Below, piece by piece: positions 16,383-25,008 of a stretch of DNA of 64,000 bases; position 1 is the first letter of the stretch, and each line of letters opens with the position of its first letter. Source of the DNA: Sphaerisporangium corydalis (GTDB lineage Bacteria > Actinomycetota > Actinomycetes > Streptosporangiales > Streptosporangiaceae). Under the pieces are notes generated by a model that did not search any database, had not been told where the DNA came from, and saw nothing but the letters and a program-made list of their open reading frames with translations. The stretch spans positions 21,488 through 85,487 of the forward strand of contig NZ_JANZYP010000044.1 in assembly GCF_025506355.1 (NCBI RefSeq), given 5' to 3'. Position numbers and translations under genes: made by a program.

Positions 16383-17006
16383 GTGACCGACTTGAAAAAG
16401 AGCGATCGGCCCCCGGCCATCGCGAAGCGGGGCAAACGGGAGCGACTGACCGCCGCCGCCGTGCGGATGCTGCACGAGCAGGGCGTGGAGAAGACGACGC
16501 TCGCCGACATCGCACAGGCGGCCGACGTCCCCGTGGGCAACGTCTACTACTACTTCAAGACCAAGGACGACCTGGTCGAGGCGGCCATCGGCGCGCACGC
16601 GCAGGGCCTCCAGGCGATGATCGCCTCACTCGACGAGCTCCCTGCTCCGCAGGACCGGCTGAAGTCACTCATCGGCGGCTGGGTGCGGCAGCGCGACCTC
16701 GCCGCCCGGTACGGCTGCCCCACCGGGACCCTGGCCTCGGAGCTCGACAAACGCGCCGACGGTCTCGACCGCACCGTGGCCGAGGTCATGCAGGGCCTGA
16801 TCGACTGGGCCGAGCGGCAGTTCCGTTCGATGGGCCGGAGCGACTCCCGCGACCTCGCGGTCGCCCTGATCGCCGCCTACCAGGGGATCTCGCTGCTCAC
16901 CAACACCTTCCGCGACCCCGAGCTCATGACCCGCGAAGGCGACCGGCTGGCACGCTGGATCGACTCGCTCGGCCGGCCGTCAGGAGATCCCGGCGGCCCT
17001 GGGTAG
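16383..17006 (+). CDS. TetR-family transcriptional repressor
   Basis: A 207-residue TetR protein with the DNA-binding domain at about residues 20-65 (TTLADIAQAADVPVGNVYYYFKTKDDL) and a helical ligand-binding part. It starts with GTG at 16383 with no visible ribosome binding site, so a leaderless mRNA is likely. It almost certainly represses itself and the divergent NmrA-like gene. The following 194 bp up to the AraC gene show no clear feature. Confidence 0.92.
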   Translation: MTDLKKSDRPPAIAKRGKRERLTAAAVRMLHEQGVEKTTLADIAQAADVPVGNVYYYFKTKDDLVEAAIGAHAQGLQAMIASLDELPAPQDRLKSLIGGWVRQRDLAARYGCPTGTLASELDKRADGLDRTVAEVMQGLIDWAERQFRSMGRSDSRDLAVALIAAYQGISLLTNTFRDPELMTREGDRLARWIDSLGRPSGDPGGPG

Positions 17007-17200
17007 ACCTTCACCTCTCCATCGTGGCGAACGTCCTCGTCATACGGCCCCGGGGTAAATGGGAAGACGCATCGCGCCGCGGGCTAGTACGATGAACGTC
17101 GTAGTTCGCATCGACGTCGGGGGTCGTCCGGGTGGTACCCGCGAGCCTGATCGGACGATGCCGGGCAGGGCCCAGAGCGTCACTCCGATGGGGAGAAGCC

Positions 17201-18262
17201 ATGGATGTGGTCACCTTCGCGAAGGTCCCGGTGGACGAGCGGTTCGCCTTCTGGCGCGAGATGAGCGCGAAGATGTGGATGCCGCTGGACGCCCACTGCG
17301 AACCGGGTACGGAGAGCGCGTTTCAGGCTCAGGTCGCCCTCAACGGGCTCGGCCCCGTTCAGGCGACGGTGCTGACCGCGCCGTCGCTGACGATCCGGCG
17401 CACGCCCCGGCTGATCCGCCGGTCCGACCCCGAGACCCTCTTCGTGACCTGCACCGTCCGCGGGCACGCCATCGGGGAGCAGGCCGACCGGCAGGCGGAG
17501 CTGCGTGTCGGAGACCTGATGCTCCGTGATAGCTCGCACCCCTACCTGACCAGGTTCGGGTCCACGGACCCCGCGGGCGGCCAGGTGCTGTCGCTGCAGT
17601 TCCCGCGCTCGTCGCTGCCGTTACCCGAGCGGGGCCTGCGGGAGCTCAGCGCGCTCCGCATCCGGGGCGACCGGGGCATCGGCGCGCTGGCCTCGCAGTA
17701 CCTGCTCCAGCTGGTCCGGCGGCTCGGGGAGTTCAGCCCGGACGAGGCGATGCGGGTCTCCACCCTGACCCTCGACGTCCTGACCGCCGCGCTGGCCGGC
17801 GCACTGGACGCCAACAGCGCGGTACCGCCGGGCAGCCGGCGGCGCGCGCTGCTCGCCCAGATCCACGCCTTCGTCCAGGCGAACCTGGGCGATGCCCAGC
17901 TGACCCCGGCCGCGATCGCCGCGGCCCACCACATCTCGGTGAGCTACCTGCACCAGCTGTTCCGCGACGAGGAGCACACCGTCGCCGGCTGGATCCGCGA
18001 ACGCCGCCTGGAACGGTGCCGGCGCGACCTGGCCGAGCCGTGGCTGGCCGCCCGCACGATCACCGCGATCGCGGCCCGGTGGGGCTTCACCAACCTCCAG
18101 CACTTCAGCCAGGCCTTCCGCGGTGCCTACGGTCTGTCCCCACGGCAGTACCGGCAGCAGTGCGCCGCCGTGCGCCTGCCGGCCGTGCGGGAGGATCGGT
18201 CCGATCCCCCCGCACGGCCGGTCGATCTCGCGATCGAGTGGTCCCGGCCGTCACCGGACTAG
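17201..18262 (+). CDS. AraC-family regulator with AraC-binding-like domain
   Basis: A 353-residue regulator. Residues ~20-200 form the cupin-like AraC-binding-like domain seen in NphR/FeaR relatives, and residues ~245-345 carry the two AraC helix-turn-helix motifs (LTPAAIAAAHHISVSYLHQLF and ITAIAARWGFTNLQHFSQAF ending YGLSPRQYR). The ATG at 17201 has GGGAGAAG. Its target is not evident. Its TAG shares the CTAG palindrome with the stop of the convergent secreted-protein gene. Confidence 0.9.
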   Translation: MDVVTFAKVPVDERFAFWREMSAKMWMPLDAHCEPGTESAFQAQVALNGLGPVQATVLTAPSLTIRRTPRLIRRSDPETLFVTCTVRGHAIGEQADRQAELRVGDLMLRDSSHPYLTRFGSTDPAGGQVLSLQFPRSSLPLPERGLRELSALRIRGDRGIGALASQYLLQLVRRLGEFSPDEAMRVSTLTLDVLTAALAGALDANSAVPPGSRRRALLAQIHAFVQANLGDAQLTPAAIAAAHHISVSYLHQLFRDEEHTVAGWIRERRLERCRRDLAEPWLAARTITAIAARWGFTNLQHFSQAFRGAYGLSPRQYRQQCAAVRLPAVREDRSDPPARPVDLAIEWSRPSPD

Positions 18263-18684
18263 CGGATGCGGTACCCGCTGACCCAGTCGCCGATCGAGCT
18301 GTAGCCGGTTCTGTCGACGACGATCGCGCCCCCGGTGCAGTTGGAGTTGTCCCACAGCTCCACCAGGCGGCTGCTCTCGGTACGGGCGGAATTGATGGTG
18401 TCGTTCCAGCCGGAGCCGACGTAGTAGCACTGGCCAACGTTCCCGTCGAGCCAGGTGTTCGGGCCCGAGAAGCCCGTTTCCGCGAATACGTGGACGCCAC
18501 GGACCGCCGCCGCCTGACGGGCGGTGCCGGCGGAGGACGCCTGGGCCGAACCGGTGGCCAGTGCGGGCACCAGCACGGCCGCGGCGGCGAGGGCGCCGAG
18601 AAACCTCAGCTTGGCGGCCCTCACGAAGATCCTCCGCTGCCGGGGAAGGCGGGAGGCGAAGTCCACCTGCGTTCGCTGCGACAT
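18259..18684 (-). CDS. secreted peptidase-inhibitor (I36)/crystallin-like protein
   Basis: A 141-residue protein with a long Sec signal (basic stretch around residues 20-27, hydrophobic core FLGALAAAAVLVPALATG, AxA site near residue 50). A small domain with two cysteines follows (CYYVGSGWNDTINS ... NCTGG), which has the pattern of the Streptomyces metalloproteinase-inhibitor I36 and beta/gamma-crystallin-like families. It is probably exported and disulphide-bonded. The ATG at 18684 follows AAGGAG. Inhibitor activity is only inferred. Confidence 0.82.
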   Translation of the reverse strand: MSQRTQVDFASRLPRQRRIFVRAAKLRFLGALAAAAVLVPALATGSAQASSAGTARQAAAVRGVHVFAETGFSGPNTWLDGNVGQCYYVGSGWNDTINSARTESSRLVELWDNSNCTGGAIVVDRTGYSSIGDWVSGYRIR

Positions 18685-18815
18685 GAGCAGTTCTCCTTTC
18701 GAATCGTTCTTCCTGCATGTCGTGAACAATGCCTGCCGCGCTCCGGCCTGTCGTTACGCGTGAGTACACGCTCCTTAGGTCTGCGTGCACTGTCTGGGCC
18801 GATGGCCGGGTCACC

Positions 18816-19370
18816 TCACGACAGGGCCGTGAAGGTGAACCCGGTACTCCTGGAACGGCGCAGCGGAATGTCGCACTTGATCCGGCGCGCCACCTCGTTC
18901 CTGCTGAGGCCGAGCCCCTGCGCGATGAGCCGGTCCGGGCGCACCGGCACCGGGTCGTCGAAGACGACGTCCACCTGGAACGGCAACGCCTCGTCGAGGC
19001 ATGCCGGCGGGGCGTCCAGCCGCCAGGCCCCGTCCCAGTCCAGGGTGAAGCGGTTGCGCCGGGCGAACAGTGGATCCAGCAGCCTGGACGCCACCAGCCT
19101 CGGATCGCCGGCGCGGTAGCCGTCGAGCTCGGCCGGGTCGAAGGAACTGACCGGCGCGCGCTCGCGCACGGTGAGCTTGCTCGTCCGGTCGCAGGACACG
19201 CAGCGGACCAGCAGCCACACGTCCAGCAGCTTGCCGTTGGCGTTGACGCGGAACCTGCCCTCGCCGGTGGTGGCCGACTCCGACCCGCAGCCCACGCACC
19301 GCATGGAAAGCAGAGGCAGCCTGGTCCGGCGGACGACCCAGGGCAGCACGATATGAGGTTGTGAAGACAT
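18816..19370 (-). CDS. DUF1062 family protein
   Basis: A 184-residue cytosolic protein with two CxxC pairs (CVGC and CVSC, residues ~25-28 and ~57-60) that look like a zinc ribbon, then a C-terminal helix-turn-helix-like tail (LGLSRNEVARRIKCDIPL). It matches the DUF1062 family, whose function is unknown. The 131 bp between its end and the start of the secreted-protein gene hold that gene's promoter; I see no further gene. Confidence 0.82.
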   Translation of the reverse strand: MSSQPHIVLPWVVRRTRLPLLSMRCVGCGSESATTGEGRFRVNANGKLLDVWLLVRCVSCDRTSKLTVRERAPVSSFDPAELDGYRAGDPRLVASRLLDPLFARRNRFTLDWDGAWRLDAPPACLDEALPFQVDVVFDDPVPVRPDRLIAQGLGLSRNEVARRIKCDIPLRRSRSTGFTFTALS

Positions 19371-19694
19371 GATCTCTCTGGACCTGACACGAGGCCGATT
19401 GCGCGCGGCCTCAGACGCCGTATGACCGGGCGCGCTCGGGCAGCCCGGCGGAGCCGGCGGGAGGGCCGGCTTGACGGTGATCGATAGAAGGCGTCAGGCC
19501 TGGAGAGCGGGCGGGGTCACGCGGTGTGTCCTTTGTCCTCACTGTGACGGGGTCGCAGGCAACCTACGGGACCGCGGAAGGACGGCTCAAACGGTTTTCC
19601 AGCGGCGGCCCCGCCCCCGTCCCGCGCTCTGCGATCTTGCGAGGTAAGGTCCAGGCCAGAGACGCGATCGGACGATCACCAGGGAGGTGGCGCG
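19371..19694. other. intergenic region without a recognisable gene
   Basis: These 324 bp separate the divergent DUF1062 and GNAT genes and hold the promoters of both. A GC-rich imperfect hairpin (around GCCCGGCGGAGCCGGCGGG, near 19442) is the only structure noticed. I find no coding frame with a start and ribosome binding site, and no clear operator. Confidence 0.5.
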
Positions 19695-20228
19695 GTGGGC
19701 GCGCTCGAGGTACGCCTGCGGCCGGTGGCCGAGGACGATCTCGCGATGTTGCGGCGTTTCGCCACGGAACCAGGACTCATCGGTCTGGACTGGACGGGGT
19801 TCCGCGACGCGCAGGCCCCGGCGCGGCGTTTCGCCACCGACGGATACCTGGGCGCGGCCGACAGCCGGGTCATCGTCGAGGTCGACGGCACGGCCGCGGG
19901 CATGATGAGCTGGGCGGCGCGGGGGTCGGAGGTCTCCCGATACTGGGAGATAGGGATCGTCCTGCTCCCCGACTGGCGTGGCCGAGGCATCGGCTGGCGC
20001 GCGCAGGCCATGCTGTGCGACTACCTGTTCGCCCACACCCCGGCCCAGCGCATCGAGGCGGGCACCCACCCGGAGAACATCGCGGAACAGAGATCGCTGG
20101 AGAAGGCCGGCTTCCGGCTGGAGGGCGTCCTGCGCGCGGTGGAGTTCCGCGCCGGGCGGTGGCGCGACGGCTGGATGTACAGCAGGCTGCGTGACGATCC
20201 GCCGCCTCCGGTCCCGGCCCCCTCGTAG
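19695..20228 (+). CDS. GNAT-family N-acetyltransferase
   Basis: A 177-residue GNAT enzyme of the RimJ/RimL-like type. The acetyl-CoA motif is WRGRGIGWRAQAML (residues ~95-108), followed by the typical THPENIAEQRSLEKAGFRLEG stretch. It transfers acetyl from acetyl-CoA to an amine; the substrate is unknown. The GTG at 19695 follows GGGAGG. The 3' end is 22 bp from the convergent GntR gene. Confidence 0.9.
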   Translation: MGALEVRLRPVAEDDLAMLRRFATEPGLIGLDWTGFRDAQAPARRFATDGYLGAADSRVIVEVDGTAAGMMSWAARGSEVSRYWEIGIVLLPDWRGRGIGWRAQAMLCDYLFAHTPAQRIEAGTHPENIAEQRSLEKAGFRLEGVLRAVEFRAGRWRDGWMYSRLRDDPPPPVPAPS

Positions 20229-20250
20229 CCGCCGGTGGCCGGTGGTGCCG

Positions 20251-20997
20251 TCAGGGCTGGGAGACCCAGTGCAGGGACAGGTCCGTGGCCTTGCGCTCGG
20301 CCCTGATCTCCAGCAGTTCGCCGAGGATCGTGGCGTGGTCCAGGACGACCAGGGCGCCCTGGTCGTCATAGGTCGCCCGTTCGCTGACGAAGACCGGGCC
20401 GCCCGCAGGACGCCGCAGCAGCGCCGCGACCGGGGCGGTGAGCAGGGCCGGCCTGACCCGTTCGGTCGCCCGGTGCACGCGCGCGCCGGCGTCGGCGAGC
20501 GCGGTGTACAGCGGGGTCTCGGTGAAATCGGTCCCCTTGACCGCCGAGGCGTGCGGCTCGGCGATCCAGGAGATCTGGTGGACGGCGGGCCGGCCCAGCA
20601 GGTGCCGTACGCGGACCAGCCGGAGGGCGCGGTGGCCGGCCGGCGCGTCGCCCAGCAGGCGGGTGAGCGAGCGCGGGGCCCGCCGGACCGCGACCGACAG
20701 CACCTCGGTCCGCAGGGGGTGACCCTGCCTGCGCAGGTCGTCGCCGAGACTGCGCAGCGTGTCGAGGGGGTACTCCGCGCTGGCCGGCGTCACGTAAGTG
20801 CCGCGGCCGGCCCGCTGGACGATCAGACCCTCGCCGCTGAGGACCTGCAACGCCTGCCGCAGCGTCATCATCGTTACGCCGTAGGAGGCGCTGAGCTCAC
20901 GCTGCGCGGGCAACGCCTCGCCCGCGCGGTAGTGGCCCGACCTGATCTTGCCGGTCAGGTCGTCGGCGATGGCGCGGTAGCGGGGCGTACTGCTCAT
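20251..20997 (-). CDS. GntR-family regulator of the HutC (UTRA) type, linked to trpBA
   Basis: A 248-residue GntR protein with an N-terminal winged helix (residues ~5-70; LPAQRELSASYGVTMMTLRQALQVLSGEGLI) and a C-terminal UTRA ligand domain. Its ATG overlaps the trpA stop (ATGA), making it the third gene of a trpB-trpA-gntR operon. It probably recognises the 16-bp palindrome in front of trpB and senses tryptophan, indole or a derived metabolite. HutC-type control of trp genes is unusual, because trp operons are commonly attenuated. Confidence 0.9.
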   Translation of the reverse strand: MSSTPRYRAIADDLTGKIRSGHYRAGEALPAQRELSASYGVTMMTLRQALQVLSGEGLIVQRAGRGTYVTPASAEYPLDTLRSLGDDLRRQGHPLRTEVLSVAVRRAPRSLTRLLGDAPAGHRALRLVRVRHLLGRPAVHQISWIAEPHASAVKGTDFTETPLYTALADAGARVHRATERVRPALLTAPVAALLRRPAGGPVFVSERATYDDQGALVVLDHATILGELLEIRAERKATDLSLHWVSQP

Positions 20998-21779
20998 CTG
21001 GCTCCCTGGTCGAGTGCGCGTCGAAGGCTCGCCACATATGCTCCCAGCTCGCGTGGCCGGGCGCCGTCGAGAAGCCGGCGCATCAGCGCGGAAGCCACCA
21101 CGACGCCGTCGGCGTGACCCGCCAGCTCGGCGGCCCGCGCCGGGCTGGAGACGCCGAAACCGAACAGGACCGGCCGGTCGGTGAGTTCCTTGAGCTCGCG
21201 GCCGAGCCGGGCGGCCCCCTCGGAGATCTCGCCGCGCTCGCCGGTGGTGCCCATGCGGGTCAGGGCGTAGACGAAGCCCCGGCTGCGCTCGGCGATCTCG
21301 CGCAGCCTGGCCCGGGAGGACGACGGGGCGGCGAGCAGCACGAGATCCAGGCCCGCGTCCGCCGCGGCGTCGGCCAGCTCCCCGGCCTCCTCCAGGGGCG
21401 AGTCCGGCACGATGAGCCCGCGCAGCCCGCTCGCGGCGAGCGCCGCGCAGAACTCCGCGACGCTCCGCTGCACCACCAGATTGCTGTAGGTCATCGCGAT
21501 GAGCGGCACGCCGGCGTCGAGCGTCGCGACCTCGTCGAGGATCCCCCTGACCGTGGTCCCGGCCGCGATCGCCCGGCCCGCGGCCTCCTGGATCGTGACG
21601 CCGTCCAGCATGGGATCGGAGAAGGGGAAGCCCAGCTCGACGGCGTCGGCTCCCGCGTCGGCGTAGGCGCGGACGATGTTCGTCCAGTCGGGGGTGACCC
21701 CGGCGGTGACGTAGGGCACCAGCAGGGGACGCCCCGTGCCACGGCGGGCGGTCAGGAACTCTTCCACAGATCCGGTCAC
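20994..21779 (-). CDS. trpA: tryptophan synthase alpha subunit
   Basis: A 261-residue TIM-barrel protein that splits indole-3-glycerol phosphate to indole. The catalytic acids are present: E48 (VELGFPFSDP) and D59 (LDG). Loop 6 reads YALTRMGTTG and the phosphate site is FGFGVSSP. GTG at 21779 overlaps the trpB stop (GTGA) and its own stop overlaps gntR (ATGA). No trpE, D or C lies nearby, so this is a stand-alone trpBA pair. The loop IVPDSPLEEAGEL differs from the usual VADVPVEE pattern, suggesting a divergent paralogue, perhaps serving specialised metabolism. Confidence 0.92.
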   Translation of the reverse strand: MTGSVEEFLTARRGTGRPLLVPYVTAGVTPDWTNIVRAYADAGADAVELGFPFSDPMLDGVTIQEAAGRAIAAGTTVRGILDEVATLDAGVPLIAMTYSNLVVQRSVAEFCAALAASGLRGLIVPDSPLEEAGELADAAADAGLDLVLLAAPSSSRARLREIAERSRGFVYALTRMGTTGERGEISEGAARLGRELKELTDRPVLFGFGVSSPARAAELAGHADGVVVASALMRRLLDGARPRELGAYVASLRRALDQGAR

Positions 21780-22993
21780 AGCAGCTCCTTGATGGAGGCG
21801 ATGTCCTTGTCGCCCCTGCCGGAGAGGGTCAGCATCACGGTCGACCCCGGCGCGATCTCGCCGGACCCGGCGGCCCGGATCACCCAGGCCACGGCGTGCG
21901 AGGACTCCAGCGCGGCCACGATCCCCTCGGTGCGGGCCAGGCGCAGCAGCGCCTTGACCACCTCGTCGTCGTTCACGGTCTCGTAGCGGGCGCGCCCCCC
22001 GTCGCGCAGGTGGGCGTGCTCGGGGCCGATCCCTGGGTAGTCGAGGCCGGCCGCGACCGAGTGGGCCTCCCGCACCTGGCCGTGCTCGTCCTGCAGGACC
22101 AGCGAGCGGAAGCCGTGCAGCACCCCGGCCCTGCCGAAGGTCGCCGCCGCGCCGCCCTCGGCCTCGACCCCGACGAGCCGGGCGGTGGTGCCGGCGAAGC
22201 CGGCGAACGTGCCCGCGGCGTTGGAGCCGCCGCCGACGCAGGCGACCACGTAGTCGGGCACGCCGACGGGGAGTTCGGCGGCGCACTGGGCGCGGGCCTC
22301 CTCGCCGATCACCCGCTGGAACTCGCGGACCATCCACGGGTAGGGGTGCGGGCCCATCACCGACCCGACGCAGTAGTAGGAGTCGTCCACCGACGACACC
22401 CAGTGCCGCATCGCCTCGTTGCAGGCGTCCTTGAGGGTGCGGCTGCCGGTCGTGACCGGCACGACCTCCGCGCCCAGCACGTTCATCCGCAGGACGTTGA
22501 GCTCCTGGCGTTCGATGTCGCGCTCGCCCATGAACACGGTCGCCTTGAGGCCGAGGAGCGCCGCGGCGGTGGCCGTGGCGACGCCGTGCTGGCCCGCGCC
22601 GGTCTCGGCCAGCAGACGTTCCTTGCCCATCCGGTGGGCGAGCAGCGCCTGGCCGACCACATTGTTGATCTTGTGTGAGCCGGTGTGCACGAGGTCCTCG
22701 CGTTTGAGTAACAGGGTGATGCCGAGCTCGCGGGAGAGCCGCCAGGCGGGGGTCAGCGGGGTGGGGCGGCCGGCGTAGACCCTGAGCAGGGTGTCGAGCC
22801 TGCCGCGGAACTCGGGGTCGCCCCAGGCCGCACGGAACGCCGCCTCGATCTCGTGGCAGGCCGGGATCAGCGACTCCGGCACGTACCGCCCGCCGTAACC
22901 GCCGAACCGGCCGGTGGCGCCGGGGTCGCCCATCGCGCGGGCCCCGGGGGGCACCGCGACACCCTGCCGGCCGGACCAGGACATCTCGCCCAT
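21776..22993 (-). CDS. trpB: tryptophan synthase beta subunit
   Basis: A 405-residue TrpB. It has the PLP lysine K108 (HTGSHKINN), the catalytic-glutamate motif AETGAGQHG, phosphate-binding GGGSNAAG, and the C-terminal SGRGDKD. It joins indole to serine in a complex with TrpA. The N-terminal ~25 residues are longer than usual. The ATG at 22993 follows GAGGAGAGAAGG, and a perfect 16-bp palindrome lies 19 bp upstream, where it would block transcription. Confidence 0.95.
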   Translation of the reverse strand: MGEMSWSGRQGVAVPPGARAMGDPGATGRFGGYGGRYVPESLIPACHEIEAAFRAAWGDPEFRGRLDTLLRVYAGRPTPLTPAWRLSRELGITLLLKREDLVHTGSHKINNVVGQALLAHRMGKERLLAETGAGQHGVATATAAALLGLKATVFMGERDIERQELNVLRMNVLGAEVVPVTTGSRTLKDACNEAMRHWVSSVDDSYYCVGSVMGPHPYPWMVREFQRVIGEEARAQCAAELPVGVPDYVVACVGGGSNAAGTFAGFAGTTARLVGVEAEGGAAATFGRAGVLHGFRSLVLQDEHGQVREAHSVAAGLDYPGIGPEHAHLRDGGRARYETVNDDEVVKALLRLARTEGIVAALESSHAVAWVIRAAGSGEIAPGSTVMLTLSGRGDKDIASIKELL

Positions 22994-23011
22994 GATCGCC
23001 TTCTCTCCTCG

Positions 23012-23027
23012 ACTGTTCTAGAACAGT
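23012..23027. promoter_or_regulatory. 16-bp perfect palindrome, probable GntR operator of trpBA-gntR
   Basis: ACTGTTCTAGAACAGT is a perfect 16-bp palindrome just upstream of trpB. The core GTTCTAGAAC resembles the GTNTANAC-type sites of HutC-class GntR proteins, and a HutC-type GntR is the last gene of the operon. Autoregulation is a strong inference. Confidence 0.7.
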
Positions 23028-23165
23028 AACTCAGGATCGGCCGTGGTGACCACTGGACGGCCGCCGGGTACGAGCTGGAGCCGCGCCCTCCGGCCTTCGT
23101 TCAACGTATGGAGGTGTCCGGCGTGGTGGATGGCTTGTCTGGTTCGTGGTTGGGATGGTGCTGCC

Positions 23166-24020
23166 ATGACACTGAGGAAGGTCCTCATCACCGGAGCGGG
23201 TACCGGCTTCGGGTACGAGGCCGCCATGCGATTGGCCGAAAAGGGCTTCGACGTGATCGCCGGGGTGGAGATCTACGCCCAGGTGCAGACTTTGAAGTGG
23301 CAGGCGGTCGAGCGAGGTGTCAAGCTGCGCGTGGAGAAGCTTGACGTCACGAACGCCGGAGACCGTCGAAAGGCTCTCGAGTGGGGCGTGGAGATCCTCG
23401 TGAACAACGCGGGGATCGGCGAGGGCGGCGCGACGGTCGACGTTCCTGAGGCCAACATCCGGCATCAGTTCGAGGTCAATGTCACGGGGCCGCTCGTCCT
23501 CACCCAGGGGATCGCCAAGCAGATGATCAAACGCGGCGCCGGCCGCATCGTCTGGGTCTCCTCGCGGGAAGGCTTGAACGTCAATCCGTTCACCGGTGTC
23601 TATTCCGCGTCGAAACACGCGCTGGAGGCGATCGCGGAGACCATGGCGTACGAGCTGCAGGAGTACAACATCGAAGTCGCCACGGTCAACCCGGGGCCGT
23701 TCCTGACCGGGTTCAACGACCGCATGTTCCAGACCTGGGAGAGCTGGGAGGACGACCCGTCGCAGCGATTGTTCGACTACTCCAAGCTCGCCTTCCCCCG
23801 GGCGCAGTTCGACCCCGAAGCGGTGTACGCGACGCTGACGGCCGTGGTCGCCGGCGAGGTCGACGACTTCCGCAACCTAGAGCCCAAGTCGATGGTCGAC
23901 GAGACCAAGCGGCTTCAGCAGGTCCCCTGGCAGCGGAAGGTCACCGATGGCCTCGGTACCCGGCATCAGGCCATCCAGCACTCCTACGAGATGCGCCCCG
24001 AGACCCCTGTCACCACCTGA
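23166..24020 (+). CDS. short-chain dehydrogenase/reductase
   Basis: A 284-residue classical SDR with the cofactor motif TGAGTGFG (residues 9-16), the NNAG motif, and the catalytic YSASK. A long C-terminal extension (from about residue 195) lies beyond the usual 250-residue fold. It reduces or oxidises a hydroxyl/carbonyl with NAD(P); the substrate is unknown. The ATG at 23166 has only a weak GGGATGG upstream. A tautomerase-family gene follows 69 bp downstream in the same direction, so they may be co-transcribed. Confidence 0.88.
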   Translation: MTLRKVLITGAGTGFGYEAAMRLAEKGFDVIAGVEIYAQVQTLKWQAVERGVKLRVEKLDVTNAGDRRKALEWGVEILVNNAGIGEGGATVDVPEANIRHQFEVNVTGPLVLTQGIAKQMIKRGAGRIVWVSSREGLNVNPFTGVYSASKHALEAIAETMAYELQEYNIEVATVNPGPFLTGFNDRMFQTWESWEDDPSQRLFDYSKLAFPRAQFDPEAVYATLTAVVAGEVDDFRNLEPKSMVDETKRLQQVPWQRKVTDGLGTRHQAIQHSYEMRPETPVTT

Positions 24021-24089
24021 CAACGTCTCGGGAGACCGCGAGCACTCTTGGGGCACCGCGCCTCTCCACATAAGGGAAGGACGTTTGTC

Positions 24090-24506
24090 ATGCCACTCGC
24101 GCGGATCGATCTCGTGGCGGGGAAGTCGGTGGAATACCGTAGAACCATTGCGAACGTCGTGTACGACAAGATGGTCGAGCATCTGGGCGTACCCGAAGAT
24201 CGCTTCCAGGTCATCACCGAACACAAAATCGAGAACTTCCTCTATGACCCCGATTACCTGGGCATCCACCGGTCCGAGAATTGTGTTTTCATCCAGCTCG
24301 ACTTCATTGACGGCGCGAGCCCTGAGCAAAAGGCTGATTTCTACCGGACTGTTGTGGACGAACTACACGAGAAGCTGTGTCTACGGCGGGAGGACGTCTT
24401 CTTCAACCTGTTCACCGTCGGCACGGCGGACTGGTCGATGGGCAACGGTGTGGCCACGTACAACAACGGAGTGCCGACTGATCGTCTCGACCCCGGCTCG
24501 GTCTAG
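24090..24506 (+). CDS. tautomerase-family protein
   Basis: A 138-residue protein starting MPLARIDLVAGK. The proline right after the initiator Met is the catalytic base of the tautomerase superfamily, and the length fits the double-size Tautomerase_2 type (MSAD-like). It probably isomerises or hydrates a small oxo-acid. The ATG at 24090 has GGGAAGG at 9 bases, and the catalytic-proline rule fixes this start. It follows an SDR gene in the same direction. Confidence 0.87.
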   Translation: MPLARIDLVAGKSVEYRRTIANVVYDKMVEHLGVPEDRFQVITEHKIENFLYDPDYLGIHRSENCVFIQLDFIDGASPEQKADFYRTVVDELHEKLCLRREDVFFNLFTVGTADWSMGNGVATYNNGVPTDRLDPGSV

Positions 24507-24586
24507 TGCCGTGACCGGCCGACATGGTGGAATGGCGATCAAGTGGCATCCCGCGTGGTGACGCCGAGGTGATGGCCACGGCGTCG

Positions 24587-24975
24587 GGGGCGGGCACCGG
24601 GTCCTACGAGCCCCCGACCGCCACGTCCTCGCGGTGGAACCGTCGGCGCTCATGCGTTCGCAGCGCCCAAAGGACGCGGCGCCGTGCCTGGTCGGGCCCG
24701 CCGGGCACCTGCCGTTCGACGACCAGTCCTTCGACGCCGCGATGTCCGTCGCCTCCATTCACCACTGGCCGGACCCGATCGCCGGGCTGCGCGAGATGCG
24801 GCGGGTCGCCCGCCGTGTGGTGGTGTTCACGCACGACGGCAGTGACACCGCGTGGCGTCATCGGTTCTGGCTCACCCGCGACTACCTGCCTGAGGTCGCC
24901 GACCTCATCGCCGGCCGCCCTTCGGTGACCGAGCTGGCCGACGCGATAACCCGCACCGCCCCGGCGAGGACCTGC
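24587..24975 (+). pseudogene. class I SAM-dependent methyltransferase remnant
   Basis: Fragments of a type-11 methyltransferase are visible in two frames. GAGTGSYEPP (SAM motif I, ~24588-24620) is in one. Then DRHVLAVEPSALM, LPFDDQSFDAAMS, IHHWPDPIAGLREMRRVARR and FWLTRDYLPEVADL are in another. The shift falls in a run of C at about 24609-24613. The N terminus before motif I and the last third after about 24957 are missing. It is broken at both ends and frameshifted, and lies between the tautomerase gene and a convergent ComB-like gene. Confidence 0.75.
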
Positions 24976-25008
24976 GGCCGGACCACCCGGAGCCACCGTC
25001 ATCGGCGA

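Noticed and set aside
20994..22337. A 447-codon minus-strand frame joining a basic, repetitive N terminus to TrpA
   Set aside because: The first 186 codons are trpB read in another frame. The GTG at 21779 overlapping the trpB stop is the sensible trpA start.
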